Part shown: one piece after another, positions 45,185 to 56,139 of the stretch
Layout: each line of letters begins with the position of its first letter
Position numbering within the stretch: position 1 is the first letter of the stretch
From: Ilyonectria destructans
Taxonomy: Eukaryota; Ascomycota; Sordariomycetes; Hypocreales; Nectriaceae
NCBI GenBank assembly: GCA_020740775.1
Contig: JAHEWK010000014.1
Location: 2,108,001-2,172,000, forward strand
Direction of reading: 5' to 3'
Length of the DNA stretch: 64,000 nucleotides
Notes under the pieces: generated by a model
What the model was told of the DNA's origin: nothing
The model's input: only the letters and a program-made list of their open reading frames with translations
Databases searched by the model: none
Made by a program: the position numbers and the translations under genes

Positions 45185-45783
45185 GATGGTCTTCGGGGAG
45201 CCAATTGAAATGTAAAGAATACAACTAATTCGATCGGCGGCTGGGTAAGGACGACAAAACCACAGGGCTGCACAGTTGCAAGCAAAGGTCACCTGAAGGA
45301 GGAGGGCAATGTCACGTGCGGGAACACGCCACAGCCTCGTTCTCGAATTTCCGGTGTCGAGAGACTAAAGGCCGAAGTGTTCTTCAAAGCAGCTTCGGCA
45401 CAATAAGAAGTGTGTATTGATCGTAGTGGAAGATTTGTACTAGTGAAGCTATTAAATCGGAGAGTAATGACGTAGATTACGTCACAGAGACGGGCGATTT
45501 TCAGCCCCCTCAACTCGTTAGTTGTGATTGTACCCCCGTGAGTTAGCGAAGCCGTATAAAGGTGCAGCCGAAGCCGGGCAAAAGTTAGCCAACCAATACT
45601 TGCTGGTCGCAATATCTCGCAGCCTGGCGTAAGCTCAATGCTTCCAACCTCCCGCATCACCTTCATCACCCCTCATCTAGATAGGAGGGGCGTGAAAGTA
45701 ATACGACAGTCTGAAATCTAACGAGAAAGTTTATTCATATCGCTATCTTATTAACGCAGAAGCTTTATCCGTCGCAACCAACC
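45185..45783. promoter_or_regulatory. Divergent promoter region between two HET genes
   Basis: 599 bases between HET proteins 4 and 5, transcribed apart. A TATAAA at 45555-45560 could serve the plus-strand gene, 224 bases before its ATG. No other motif is claimed. Confidence 0.45.
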
Positions 45784-47502
45784 ATGGACTCCGCTGCGGA
45801 AATAGAACGGGAAGATGCCGCGCTCGGCTCCTGGCCACGCCGTCTTTTACACATCCCAACTATGGTGTCGTATGAGTGGCAGCCCGGAAGCAGGTATGGA
45901 TCATACGTGGAGCCGTCCTATAATGCAATCACGTACACGTGGGGCAGGTGGAAGCTATCGGGTCATGAGCGCCCGGATGTCAGCTCCATCGTCGTACACG
46001 GTATCCCTTGGGAGGTTCCAAGGGTTAACCCCGACCATTTCACTGTACAGCAGTTTCAGAATGTTCTGAAAAAGACTACCGAACGTGTTTCCCACTGGAT
46101 GTTGAAGCACATATCAGCATCTGTGGAGTTTTTATGGCTTGATGTCGCCTGCATTGATCAGCGTGGGACAGAGCCCAGATCGGCCGCCGAGATTGGCAGG
46201 CAGGCCGCTATTTTCAAAGGCGCTCAAAACGTGTTTGCTTGGTTAAGCACCATGCCCATTACGGATCTAGAAAGAATCTTGGCAAGCTTGGACACTCTGA
46301 GCGACGTCGTGAGAATTGTGCCTTTTGGAACGACACCTGCGGCGTCCTCGCAGCAGTTGACGACGATACATGACCACCTTAGCCAGCTTTTTAAAGACCA
46401 TTGGTTCTCTTCCCTATGGACACTGCAAGAGACCTTCCTGAGACAGGATGTTGTGCTGTTGTCTCAAGAGGGAACTGCTGTCGCGCTACCAGGAATGAAG
46501 GCAGGTTCGACATACAGTCCAACCTTTTTCGATTTGATCAGCTTCTGCGAGTGCATGTACCTCCCAAACGTCAACAGCTCTGAGATCGGCAAACCATACC
46601 CGCAAATCTTGGAGCTAATCGAGGCCTCCGGTATAATGGCAATCGCCTCGCAGAATGCAATGGCGGCATATGCCGCCGTGGGACATCGGACGAGCGTCAA
46701 GGCAGAAGATCGCGTGTACGGGATGCAGCAGATGTTTGGGTTTCGCTTGGGCATTACAGCCAGCTGTCCTCCCCCGAAACCCTTCTACACACTTGGGGAG
46801 TTGGAAGACCAGCTTCGGGAGCAGCTCTTACTACACTATCCCGTCTTGAGCCAATTACATGTCTTCACGGAGCCGGCAGCGCGTGGAAGAGGGTGGCATG
46901 TGAGCCAAAAGTCAATGATCCCCGATATGGTATGGAGCGAAGGCAACCCGGCTTGGCCCACGCCGGATGAACAGGAAGAGGCCAGATGCTCATTTTCCGT
47001 TCGCAACGTGGATAGCCGAAACTGGGGGTATTTTGAGGGTCCTCTCTGCAAATTTTCGGAGTTTGCAGAAGCTTGTACGGCGTTTGAAGAAAGCAATGCC
47101 TACCCAGGGCACTATTTCGCCGAGAACAACTTCTTAACACTGTATATGGATAGATGCGTGGAGCTGTCCAGTTCCCCACACTATCAAAGCAGCACGTACC
47201 ACCGAACTCCGGAGGGTCGTCAACAGCGAGACTTGGCTCGATGGCTCTGTGAAACGTTCAACGACAATGTGTTACATATACTGTTGCTGGGACCGAGATC
47301 GTCGGAAGTGGGCCGATCTCGAGTAATGCTTGGTCTTATCTTGCTTCGCAGCAGTGGCCAGAGTTTTGATCACTATCGCCGTCTGGGATTTTGCTACTGG
47401 CTTATATCGCACACAACGATGGGAGGTGATCCACTGCCCGGTCATGACTTCTTTGATGGCCGTGGCGAATCATGGCGGCCGTCCTCTGGGCTCTTTGGTT
47501 AG
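45784..47502 (+). CDS. HET-domain protein 5
   Basis: Single-exon protein of 572 residues with a good start context (ACCATGG). It begins with a short acidic leader and then LGSWPRRLLHIPTM, the start shared with proteins 1-3. The HET motifs are PSYNAITYTWGRW, EFLWLDVACIDQRG, IFKGAQNVFAWL and HWFSSLWTLQETFL. Downstream it has DRVYGMQQMFGFRLG and RLGFCYW and ends SSGLFG. It is closest in layout to protein 2 (35326), on the same strand, suggesting a dispersed duplicate pair. No transmembrane or signal sequence is visible. Its specific incompatibility role is unknown. Confidence 0.9.
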   Translation: MDSAAEIEREDAALGSWPRRLLHIPTMVSYEWQPGSRYGSYVEPSYNAITYTWGRWKLSGHERPDVSSIVVHGIPWEVPRVNPDHFTVQQFQNVLKKTTERVSHWMLKHISASVEFLWLDVACIDQRGTEPRSAAEIGRQAAIFKGAQNVFAWLSTMPITDLERILASLDTLSDVVRIVPFGTTPAASSQQLTTIHDHLSQLFKDHWFSSLWTLQETFLRQDVVLLSQEGTAVALPGMKAGSTYSPTFFDLISFCECMYLPNVNSSEIGKPYPQILELIEASGIMAIASQNAMAAYAAVGHRTSVKAEDRVYGMQQMFGFRLGITASCPPPKPFYTLGELEDQLREQLLLHYPVLSQLHVFTEPAARGRGWHVSQKSMIPDMVWSEGNPAWPTPDEQEEARCSFSVRNVDSRNWGYFEGPLCKFSEFAEACTAFEESNAYPGHYFAENNFLTLYMDRCVELSSSPHYQSSTYHRTPEGRQQRDLARWLCETFNDNVLHILLLGPRSSEVGRSRVMLGLILLRSSGQSFDHYRRLGFCYWLISHTTMGGDPLPGHDFFDGRGESWRPSSGLFG

Positions 47503-48951
47503 TGTTTCTCATGACTAAGGAACGTCAACATAGTAGCCGTAGTCTAGTTTCGAGTAATGAAAAGAAGTCACATGTAAATTTTCCAATATATGAGAATACG
47601 AATGGTTGCCATTATTGTTGACATGAAGAGATATTTTGCTTCGATTGCGCACAGTTTGTATGGAGTCAAAGTCTGTAACACCTTACCCTGTACCTACCGG
47701 GTGATGCATAAAGTCCTGATTCAAAGCAACATACTGAGTTATGCACTGCTAATTTGTATCAGAATATAATACATTGCCAACTTAAGAGATGGGGTTAAGA
47801 TTAGGATAATTGAATTGGGTGAATACCGCGACAATTGTTGGTGATATCTGCACCAACATCTTGGACGTCAACCATGCCGTCAACCATGCCCTTTTTCACA
47901 CTTCCTTGAGAAGCTAATTCTAAAATGGATTAGAGGGGAGATGATATGCTTCGGCGCCAAGATAATTACCCCAAATGCTCTTCGGCACACAAATTTAAAC
48001 TCCACGAAGGAAACATCGGCCCGTTTTGCGATTGGAGACAGAGGGCGTAAGGGGATTGTGCAACACTCCCTGGAGCCACAAGTGTGTCCGAGAAAGACGG
48101 TATTGCAAGACGACGGAGAGAAATTATGGGCTAATTTAGAGATTGTGTCACAAATTGTCTTGTGCAAGTGTACCCTAGACCGTGGTAATCGAGATTGTGC
48201 AGACGTTAGTTGTGTGATGAATGAGCGATTCCATGTGGTGGAATCATAGGCCTCCTGGACCTAGTCTACGCCGGGATATTGTTCCTTTCTACGCTTGAGT
48301 GGTACTTAATTTATGTCTCATCTTCCCCTTAGTGAGGACTATTTGACGCTCTGATTGATGGCAAGTCGCGAGCGCGACCCCGCACAGTTGCTCCGACTCG
48401 TGTGCAAAGTGACGATGGCGCGAAGCTTGCTCAGTGTGGATGAGATGGCACCATAACCAATCAACGGGGGCAGATATGAATTGTCTTCGAAACCGGGGTA
48501 CGGCCGAGTGAGAAAACACAAGAGCGGTCACCTGGTCGGCTTGGTGGGATGCCATATGGACCGACCCTTGAGGATCCACGGCGTGCAGCTTCTTCGCGGT
48601 TGCAATTGGACCGGAGAGACTTACTACATCCCAACAACCCGCATACAGGTATTTGCCCATGCAATTGCTAATCTCAATGCTACCCTAGCTCCAAGCCCGC
48701 TCCTCCACGCTCCCTCGGACTCCAGATCTGACGCCGAGAACATCCTCGTCGCGACTCCACCTTCCCCGGCTTTGGCAGCGAACGAGCCAGTTTCCCCGCA
48801 GTAGCCTACCCCAGATTCCCGACGGGTCCTAGCTTCGGCACTCTCAGGAATCTTATAAATAATGCGAGGGAACGGCAGAGAGACGAACAGCCCAGCACGA
48901 TCCAGCTCGAGCATCTGTTCCCATCCAAGTCAACAGAACCACCCGGCCACG
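47503..48951. other. Intergenic, 1.45 kb
   Basis: This region lies between HET protein 5 and the transporter, both on the plus strand. Frames here are short and lack family features. It presumably contains the transporter promoter. Confidence 0.45.
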
Positions 48952-50909
48952 ATGGCGAGCATCAAAGAGAATCGCACGTCCAAGGATGACTACGGCGTCA
49001 AGCACGTCAATAGCGTCCTCGAAGATGAGAAACCCGTCAACACTGAGGATCGGGACTACACCGGCACCGCAAAGAAGACTGACCCCGAAGAGATCCGGCT
49101 CGTGAGGAAGCTGGACCTCTGGATCATGGTACGTTGACAGCAGACACCCTGACAGACGTCCAAGACTAATATTTCTGTAGCCGTGCTTGTGCACCATGTA
49201 CTTTCTCAACTACGTCGATCGCAATGCCATCGCCCAGGCCCGTCTCAACAACCTCGAAAAAGACCTAAATATGACTGGAACAGAGTTCAATACGACCGTT
49301 TCCATGTATGACCGCCCGAATATATACAAGCAGTGCGAGATCAAGCGGCTAACCATCGTCATCTAGTCTCTTTGTCGGCTACGTGTTGATGCAGGTCCCC
49401 AGCAACATGTTGATCACCAAAGTCAAGCCAGGCAGGTACATGAGTTCATGGATGCTGGTCTGGGGTATTGTCTCTGGTACGTCGATGTCGCCATATCTAC
49501 TGGACCCCGAAGCTGACCAGACACAGGTTGTACGGCTCTCGTCAAAAGCTACGCTGGTCTTGTTGTCTGCAGGTTTTTCCTCGGCATCACTGAGGCGCCA
49601 GTATGTTTCGACCAATCCTCTGCCTACTACACGGTCTCCATTCCTGACACTCTTTAGTTCTACCCAGGAGCCACATACATTCTGTCTATTTTCTACACTC
49701 GTAAAGGTACGTTCAACCCAGCCAATTTGGGGGCCAAGCCAATTGACAATCTCAACAGAGGTGGCATCCCGCATTGCCCTCCTTTACTGCGCCCAGATTC
49801 TCGCCACAGGCTTCTCGGGTCTCATCGCAGCAGGTATTTTTGCTGGAATGGACGGTCTCTCAGGTATCGCCGGATGGCGCTGGTACGTTAACCTTCAATT
49901 CCCATGCATGCTTCGGCAACTGACATAACCATCAGGCTCTTTATTGTCGAGGGCGCTGCCACAGGTGTTATTTCCATTGTCGGCTTTTTCCTTCTCCCTA
50001 ATACTCCGCTCACAACCAGTTGGCTGAACGAGCGGGAGCGGGAGCTCGCCCATTCTCGCATGGTAAAGGATAAGCTCTCGGATTCCGATGATCAGCCCGT
50101 ATCTGCATGGGAAGGCTTGAAGCAAGCGTGCGGCGACAAGCGGACGTGGCTTTTCTGTCTGATGCAGAACTTCCATCTCTCAGCCTGCTCTTTCAACTCC
50201 TTCTTCCCAACGTGAGTATCCAACCGTCGATGCATAAGCGGTTCATCGCTAATACAATTGGCTCCAGTGTTGTCAAGACTCTAGGGTTCGACACAACCAT
50301 CACCCTCGTCATGACCTGCCCCCCATTCATCTTCGCTGGTGCCACCGGTATCTTTTTCGGCTGGAGCTCTGGCCGACTGCATGAACGCACCTGGCACATT
50401 ACTGCTGGCCTGTCTATTGCGATTGCCGGATTCGCACTTGCTGCAGCCACATTGAATACCGCTGCCCGCTACGTGGCCTGCTTTATCTTCCCCATGGGCG
50501 CCTACGCTGTCAACTCAGTCATTATTGGATGGGCGGCATCCACACTCTCTCAGACAAAGGAGAAGAAGGCTGTGTGTATCCCTGGAAGCTACTGCAGCTG
50601 AATGACAATGTGTGCTAACTCTCTCGGCAGGTTGTCCTTGCTATGACTAATGTTGGTGGTCAGGTATGTTTGCACACCCAGACCCGACAGCAACTGTTAC
50701 TAACATTTCATCTTTAGATTGGTTACATCTATGGTGCCTACCTGTGGCCGAAGAGTGACGATCCCCGATATGCTATTGGATTTGGCGCTTCAGCTGGCTT
50801 TGCATTCTGCTCCATTCTTTGCGCTTGGTGGATTCGGGTGTTGTTGATTCGGGAGAACAGGAGGATCCGAGCCTCGACTTCTGAGCACGTCAACCTCTAC
50901 GGATACTAG
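48952..50909 (+). CDS. MFS transporter, anion:cation symporter type (Dal5/TNA1-like)
   Basis: Plasma-membrane permease of roughly 490-500 residues built from ten exons; the first ones are 48952-49128, 49181-49305, 49367-49476 and 49527-49600. A hydrophilic N-terminus ends in LDLWIM, then PCLCTMYFLNYVDRNAIAQARL (first span with the D-R-N motif of the family), ILFVGYVLMQVPSNMLI, VCRFFLGITEAPFYPGA, GWRWLFIVEG, FFLLPNTPLTTSWL and VGGQIGYIYGAY. These are the standard markers of fungal ACS transporters, which carry allantoate, nicotinate, or other organic anions. The stop is at 50907-50909 after a short hydrophilic tail. The gene lies beside a catabolic cluster, so import of its substrate is possible, but not shown. 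Confidence 0.88.
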
Positions 50910-52260
50910 TTGCAGACGCAATTGCCCAGTATATGTCTAAGAACCACGGGCATTGAGTTAAGCTGGGCGTCGATGGTGGAACGTATCTGAGGATTTCAAC
51001 AAGGATCTGACTATTTTGCTATTATGGTCATTTCTCTCAATGTTTATATATTTTTATCTTATATATGCATCTTGAATCCTGCTCGCCATGCTATTATACT
51101 AAACATAATTGAGTATAGAGAGATGGTCATTGCCCATGATACGGGGAGATTTCCATCTCATGCAGCAATATTTAATTACCTGTTAATTGTGCCTACCTTT
51201 ATGGAGGGTAACCTGCCTGATGGAGGCTACTTTGACTACGCCGTGTCTCTCCGGCACATGAGGGATGTACTGGCCTTTGCTTTATGGACAAAACCAGGTA
51301 TAACAAACTGAGAACCTAGGTATTGTGAGTTCATCATTGAGAAAGACTGATAATATCAGGTGATGGCGTGTGCGTAATATTCTTTTGGACTGCCGCACGA
51401 CATCGGTCCTGCGAGGGAGCCTATCCAACTCTACCAGCTTCAAACTTACTGGGGGCTGCTTTGTTCACGGTTTAAGGGCTTGAAACGGTCCTCTCGACCC
51501 TGTTACACCAACTTGGGTGGTAGTATGTGGGAGAAATGAGAAAGATGAGCACGAATTATGGATTTATGACACCAAAGCTGAAAGTGCATCTCGTGATGGC
51601 CTAACATCAAGCCAAACACTCGTTGAGTGGGAAGACTCAACATATCCAGAAAGTGTGATACCCATTACTAGATGTAGTTAGAAAGGCATAGAGAAAGAAG
51701 TTGACTCGGACCTGGGGTTATTGATGAATTCTTTAACACAAAACGATGTAGTAATCACTAGTTTTTGGAAAGTTTAGTGTTTATCTCATTTAATTCGTAG
51801 AGAAGCAACTAAAAAGCTAATTTAGGGCTATAAGTAGCTTAAAATAGGTAGTTATAGAACCGGCTCACCGGATACCTAGTCAGCATTGTAGATGATAATT
51901 AACAAGCTTGAGTAGTTGAATGAGACTGGCTCTCAACACTGGTAAGCTGGCAGGGAATCACCCGAAATACCGGTATTGCCGTGACACACCGCCATAAACT
52001 CATATTTACGTCGCTGCTGCCTAGCGCGTCCATTACCCACTGTCTGACCGGTCATTCGATTATTGTCTTTTGGCCTTAATCCCTCAATCACCGAGCTACT
52101 ACATGTAAAAGCTTTTATACCGTCGAAAAGAAAATACAGCCGTTTGCTGATCTAACTTCTTTCAAAAGGCAGACAATTTCGGTTCACGATTCCATAAGTT
52201 AAAGCAAGCAAGGGCCCTTACCTACCGTTAATTCTCACCCTCAAAATCTCTCACTTAGCC
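50910..52260. other. Intergenic, 1.35 kb, partly AT-rich
   Basis: The stretch at about 51760-51880 is TA-rich (AACTAAAAAGCTAATTTAGG, then AGTAGCTTAAAATAGG), similar in look to a RIP-degraded repeat. A frame at 51024-51311 has no recognisable features and an AT-rich composition, so I do not call it. Confidence 0.4.
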
Positions 52261-52902
52261 ATGTCACTCGACCAAGTACTACCAAAGTCAACCTCGCCCT
52301 ACATCATCGACCAGAAAGTCATCTCTCATGGCAAATATCAAGGGTTGGCAACAGTTACCTACATCGATCCAAGAGATGAAACAAAGACGCCAAGGGATCG
52401 TGATTTTATTTTTCTTGTTAATCGCCCTCGAGACGAACCTGTCGGAACTTTAATGCCAAATATATACAAGGACGACGATGGCCGATGGTGTACAATCCTA
52501 GTACAACAGTTCCGTCCACAATACGATGGGGATACGATGGAGTTCCCTGCAGGCTTTATTAATCGCCGCGGCGGGGAAACTGCGGAGCAAGCAGCTGTGA
52601 GGGAAATGGAGGAAGAGACGACAAAGACTGGCAAGGTTATCGCGAAGAGTCCGCAGCTCACCTCAGAGCCAGTACCTATAGCCGCTCTGCTCACTGGAGT
52701 CTTTCTACACGCCGAAGACAAGAAGGGCGAAGAGGCTGGCAAGCAGAGATTGGACAAGGGGGAATTCACTGTGGAGTGGAAGATCCCGCTGATCGAGCTT
52801 GAAGACCGACTCCAAGAGTTTGAGAAGGATGGAATTGTTGTAGACTCCCGAATTTGGGCATTTGCGATAGGAATACGGTGTGCTTTGACACTTTCCTTAT
52901 AG
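52261..52902 (+). CDS. Nudix hydrolase, ADP-ribose pyrophosphatase-like
   Basis: Single-exon protein of 213 residues, likely cytosolic. The line-up is that of ADP-sugar pyrophosphatases (YSA1/NUDT5 type): WCTILVQQFRPQYDGDTMEF (pre-box strand) and then PAGFINRRGGETAEQAAV followed by REMEEET. This is the Nudix box, which binds the metal. Between its first Gly and Glu there are seven residues instead of the usual five, and the EExG end reads EEETTKTG. The metal-binding REMEEE is intact. A hydrophobic end (IWAFAIGIRCA) matches the family. Expected substrate is ADP-ribose or a related nucleoside diphosphate, by family only. The first ATG is used as start. Confidence 0.8.
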   Translation: MSLDQVLPKSTSPYIIDQKVISHGKYQGLATVTYIDPRDETKTPRDRDFIFLVNRPRDEPVGTLMPNIYKDDDGRWCTILVQQFRPQYDGDTMEFPAGFINRRGGETAEQAAVREMEEETTKTGKVIAKSPQLTSEPVPIAALLTGVFLHAEDKKGEEAGKQRLDKGEFTVEWKIPLIELEDRLQEFEKDGIVVDSRIWAFAIGIRCALTLSL

Positions 52903-53293
52903 ACTTGTAGCTCGATAAGCTGAAGAGGAAATGTTTTGACATATCTTGACTTCAATAATTCTGCTCAAAAGGAGAAAGTCCACCAATCTTCCAATGTTGC
53001 TTGAATCCTCAAGCGAAGAGTGTTACTTTTTGCAACGAATAACCTCAATCGATAGACCAAATTAGTTATTAGTGCGTTCTCTGCTGCATTTCCTTCGACC
53101 CTTCCCACAGTATGTTCAATGAAATTAAGATACCTGTTCATAATATGGACGCAATTATAATGCTAATTCTACCTACTAGCTAAGGGTGTATCTGACTATG
53201 TAAAGGGGAATCTGTCAGAATCCTAGTTCGCAACAACATGATATCGCTCAAGTTCAGTAGTAGTACAGACGCCCTCGAGGAGGTGCTATGTCG
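52903..53293. other. Intergenic, 391 bases
   Basis: Convergent region between the Nudix gene and the Zn2Cys6 regulator. No feature seen. Confidence 0.5.
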
Positions 53294-55525
53294 TCATAAA
53301 ATAAACTCATTATATGTTAAAGAGGCTCTTGGGTCCGTTTCAAGGCAATCTGGATTCATTTCCACCATACCTGCATCGACAGTCGGGTAAAGAGGCATAG
53401 TTTCTCCAAAAGTGTCAAACCACAGCAAGCTTGGTGATATTGCCGGTATCAAGTCGGAAAACCCAACTGCCAAGTCTTCTGGTTGTTGCCCAACACCAGA
53501 CCCCGCGTCCATGGCTGGTGTCTGTACTCTCGTCGCAGACGTACGTGGGATTGTTCGTGAACTGGTAGACGTCTCATCTTCGACCTGCATCGGATCTAGA
53601 TCTTCATTCATGTCTCTGGATGGGACGCCGATGCTGTGAATACTGCCAAAAAGCCCACCGACGAGATTACTTTGACGTTCCATCTTCCATCGTGCTCTCA
53701 TCTCCATGTATTTGTCGCAGGCCCCTTGCATGTGCTCGAGGATCAGCAAATGTCGTTTTGCCACCGGATCATGAACCGCAAAGCGGTGGAGGATATTCTT
53801 CGCGAGGCGTAAGCTTCGCTCTAGTGGAAAAGAGGTATCGAAGTCTCCGAAAGCGGCGACACCGAGGACCAGTCCCGAGGCAAACACCGAGTTTATTAGA
53901 AACGGCAATCTCTTCGGGATCAACTCAGTCGACAAAAGCGTTTGAAGAAGGTCGACTGTATGTATGGCAGCTTCGAGGCATGCGTAGACAAGGACTTGGT
54001 TGGAGGATGAAGAAGGTGCTCGCGTCTCTTGGTTGATGGGCAAGGAGTTAGGATTAGAGTCGACGTGCGCAGACACATCCTTGAGAAGGAATGGCAGCGA
54101 CAAGAGGATAATGGTCCAATAGGCCGTCTGCTTGAGGTGGAGAAGACCCATGTTGGGCTGCTTCGTGCCGTCAGAGGCCTCAATCGACTCGCCCGGCTGG
54201 ATGCCATCCACTTCGAAGCCATTGCGAGACTGAGCCGCCCATCGCCGGTGGTGTTGACTAATGCGCTCAATTACCTCGGTGGATATCATCCTCTTGGCGT
54301 AAATGTCTGACAGGACCGACTCGAAGATCATGGACAGGTCATTGCAGGCTGAGTAATCTTCATGGCTAGCAGTGTCCCTGGTTTCGGATGTTGATGGCGG
54401 GCGTCCTAGTGAGGCGCTCATGAAGAGATCAAGAATCCGGATGGCTTTCCATAGTCGCTCCCTTGCTCGACATTCAGCAGGTGGAAATAGAGCAGAAATG
54501 TCCTTGCGGTGTAGGCCGAGGGCATAGGCAGCTCGAACACCCATTCCAAGATACATGAAGGCAGAATTTCGCCGAGATGCACCGAGAAGGTACATGGTGA
54601 TGAGCGCAAACGCTTGGATGGTGGGAATATCTGGATCCTCCATGAGTGTTTCGACAGTCAGATAGCGACCATAGTTGAAGAATGTCTCGGCAAGACTGTC
54701 TTTGTCCTCGGGGCCAGTTTGGGCGCCGATGGCAAAAACTAGGTAGTAGACGGGACTGGCTGGGTCAGCCTTGTCGTTGTCTTTCTCTTGCCAGCTATTG
54801 ATGGCATGGTCGAGCTCTTCCTGATCAAACAAAAGTAATACGCAGTTTGCAGATTGCATGTACCATCGCTGAAGGTACTCTACCTCGTCAGGATCTTGCC
54901 TTGGAGGTGGGTTTTGAGCGCTTGACATGATCCATCCTCGGCGCGTGTCTGGTGAAGACTCGACAATTAGGTGTCGCAACGGGTCATCGACAAACGGGCA
55001 GTTCCCTAAGCTTTTCCTGACGATTCGGCGAATGTTCTGTAAGAATGAAAGGGTGGCAGAGTCCCCGATGAACATGTACTGCCCCTTGGTATCCTTGACT
55101 AGCCGCGACATCTGAGGCACCCTTGCTGGGAAGCCACTCGACAGCAACTGCGACGACGTCGACGCTCTATCACTCGACGGCGCAGCGGGCGACATAAACG
55201 CCCCATCGGCGGCGTGATGCGAGGGCGACGGCCCGGTGCCCGGCGTTGATTGGCTGCCGTCGGGAGCCCGGCCGGGACTCATCCGCTCCGGGGCCGGGCC
55301 GCACCCCGGAGTCGCGGATCTGAAGTGGTCAGGGTCCGGGCTCGGCAGCGAGGAGGCCAGCAGCGGGAACCGGGTTGTGGAGGACTCGCAGTCTCGGCCG
55401 AGGCCGCGTTTAACACATCGACCGCATGGCCGCAGACCGTCGCAACGCTGCTTTCGGTTCTTGCAGTTTTCGCAGGCTTGGGCACAGCGTTTGCGGTCAC
55501 TGTCGCGGACTCTTTTGGTAGGCAT
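53294..55525 (-). CDS. Zn2Cys6 transcription factor
   Basis: Single-exon nuclear regulator of 743 residues. The DNA-binding cluster is close to the N-terminus: CAQACENCKNRKQRC, then DGLRPCGRCVKRG, with a basic linker (RKR and RVRDSDRKR upstream). A Pro/Ser-rich spacer follows, then the fungal-specific middle region: DDPLRHLIVESSPDTRRGW, ALITMYLLGASRRNSAFMYL, GVRAAYALGLHRKD and LWKAIRILDLFMSASLGRPP. The C-terminal part is acidic and Ser/Thr-rich. It is divergent from the SnoaL-like gene and next to a CoA-transferase and a dioxygenase, so it is the likely pathway regulator of that cluster (inference from position). Confidence 0.92.
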   Translation of the reverse strand: MPTKRVRDSDRKRCAQACENCKNRKQRCDGLRPCGRCVKRGLGRDCESSTTRFPLLASSLPSPDPDHFRSATPGCGPAPERMSPGRAPDGSQSTPGTGPSPSHHAADGAFMSPAAPSSDRASTSSQLLSSGFPARVPQMSRLVKDTKGQYMFIGDSATLSFLQNIRRIVRKSLGNCPFVDDPLRHLIVESSPDTRRGWIMSSAQNPPPRQDPDEVEYLQRWYMQSANCVLLLFDQEELDHAINSWQEKDNDKADPASPVYYLVFAIGAQTGPEDKDSLAETFFNYGRYLTVETLMEDPDIPTIQAFALITMYLLGASRRNSAFMYLGMGVRAAYALGLHRKDISALFPPAECRARERLWKAIRILDLFMSASLGRPPSTSETRDTASHEDYSACNDLSMIFESVLSDIYAKRMISTEVIERISQHHRRWAAQSRNGFEVDGIQPGESIEASDGTKQPNMGLLHLKQTAYWTIILLSLPFLLKDVSAHVDSNPNSLPINQETRAPSSSSNQVLVYACLEAAIHTVDLLQTLLSTELIPKRLPFLINSVFASGLVLGVAAFGDFDTSFPLERSLRLAKNILHRFAVHDPVAKRHLLILEHMQGACDKYMEMRARWKMERQSNLVGGLFGSIHSIGVPSRDMNEDLDPMQVEDETSTSSRTIPRTSATRVQTPAMDAGSGVGQQPEDLAVGFSDLIPAISPSLLWFDTFGETMPLYPTVDAGMVEMNPDCLETDPRASLTYNEFIL

Positions 55526-56139
55526 TGTCTGTTTTGATCCCGGGTTCTTTCTCCGCTTTGACTAGTCAGTAGTCGCCCCTCTTGGTTGCCAACTGCTTAT
55601 TCCCAATTGCAGACACAATCACGGCGGCTCGCAATGAGAGAACCCTGATTCCGTACCTGGTAGCCGAGTCAGCAAGTCACCATTGCAACCTTGGGCTCCA
55701 TCCATTCCGGGCCCCGGGGAAAGTGCAAGGAATGTCGGAAAACACCCCCCATTCGAGGATAAAAGAACTTACCGCAGGACATTTAGCGGAGGCTCAATAC
55801 TACGAATGATGTCTGATAGTCTCTTCCAAGTTCCACACGACGAGCGGCCCCGTGGTCAAATGCAGGAACTGGGAACAAGTACTCCCGACCCGAAGTGCCG
55901 ACGAGTCTCGCCCCTCACTGATGATTTGACTCTGTTTTAATTGGTTGGCTCTCAAGAATAATATCCACACCACTCGCCCGGTTCCCGACGCTTCGGCTAG
56001 TACCCCTCAACTCGTAGCTCGTCATTTGTATTCCTGCACATCTCGATTGCCTACAGTCCTATAATACCTATTATTTGAAGCTATTCAAACGACTGGATTC
56101 GATCATATTATTTGATACCGCATCTATCCAATTCACACA
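55526..56139. promoter_or_regulatory. Divergent promoter, regulator / SnoaL-like gene
   Basis: 614 bases between oppositely transcribed genes. A CGGCTACCAGG sequence (on the minus strand at 55656-55666) resembles two CGGCTRCCGGG copies in the next divergent promoter. A CCG-N6-CGG pair lies near 55986-55997. Both are candidate sites for a Zn2Cys6 protein, untested. Confidence 0.4.

Noticed and set aside
48289..48804. Overlapping frames on both strands upstream of the transporter
   Set aside because: No features, no splice signals joining them to other exons, and located in the expected promoter.
51024..51311. 95-codon plus-strand frame after the transporter
   Set aside because: AT-rich, with no domain, signal or neighbour support; probably chance.
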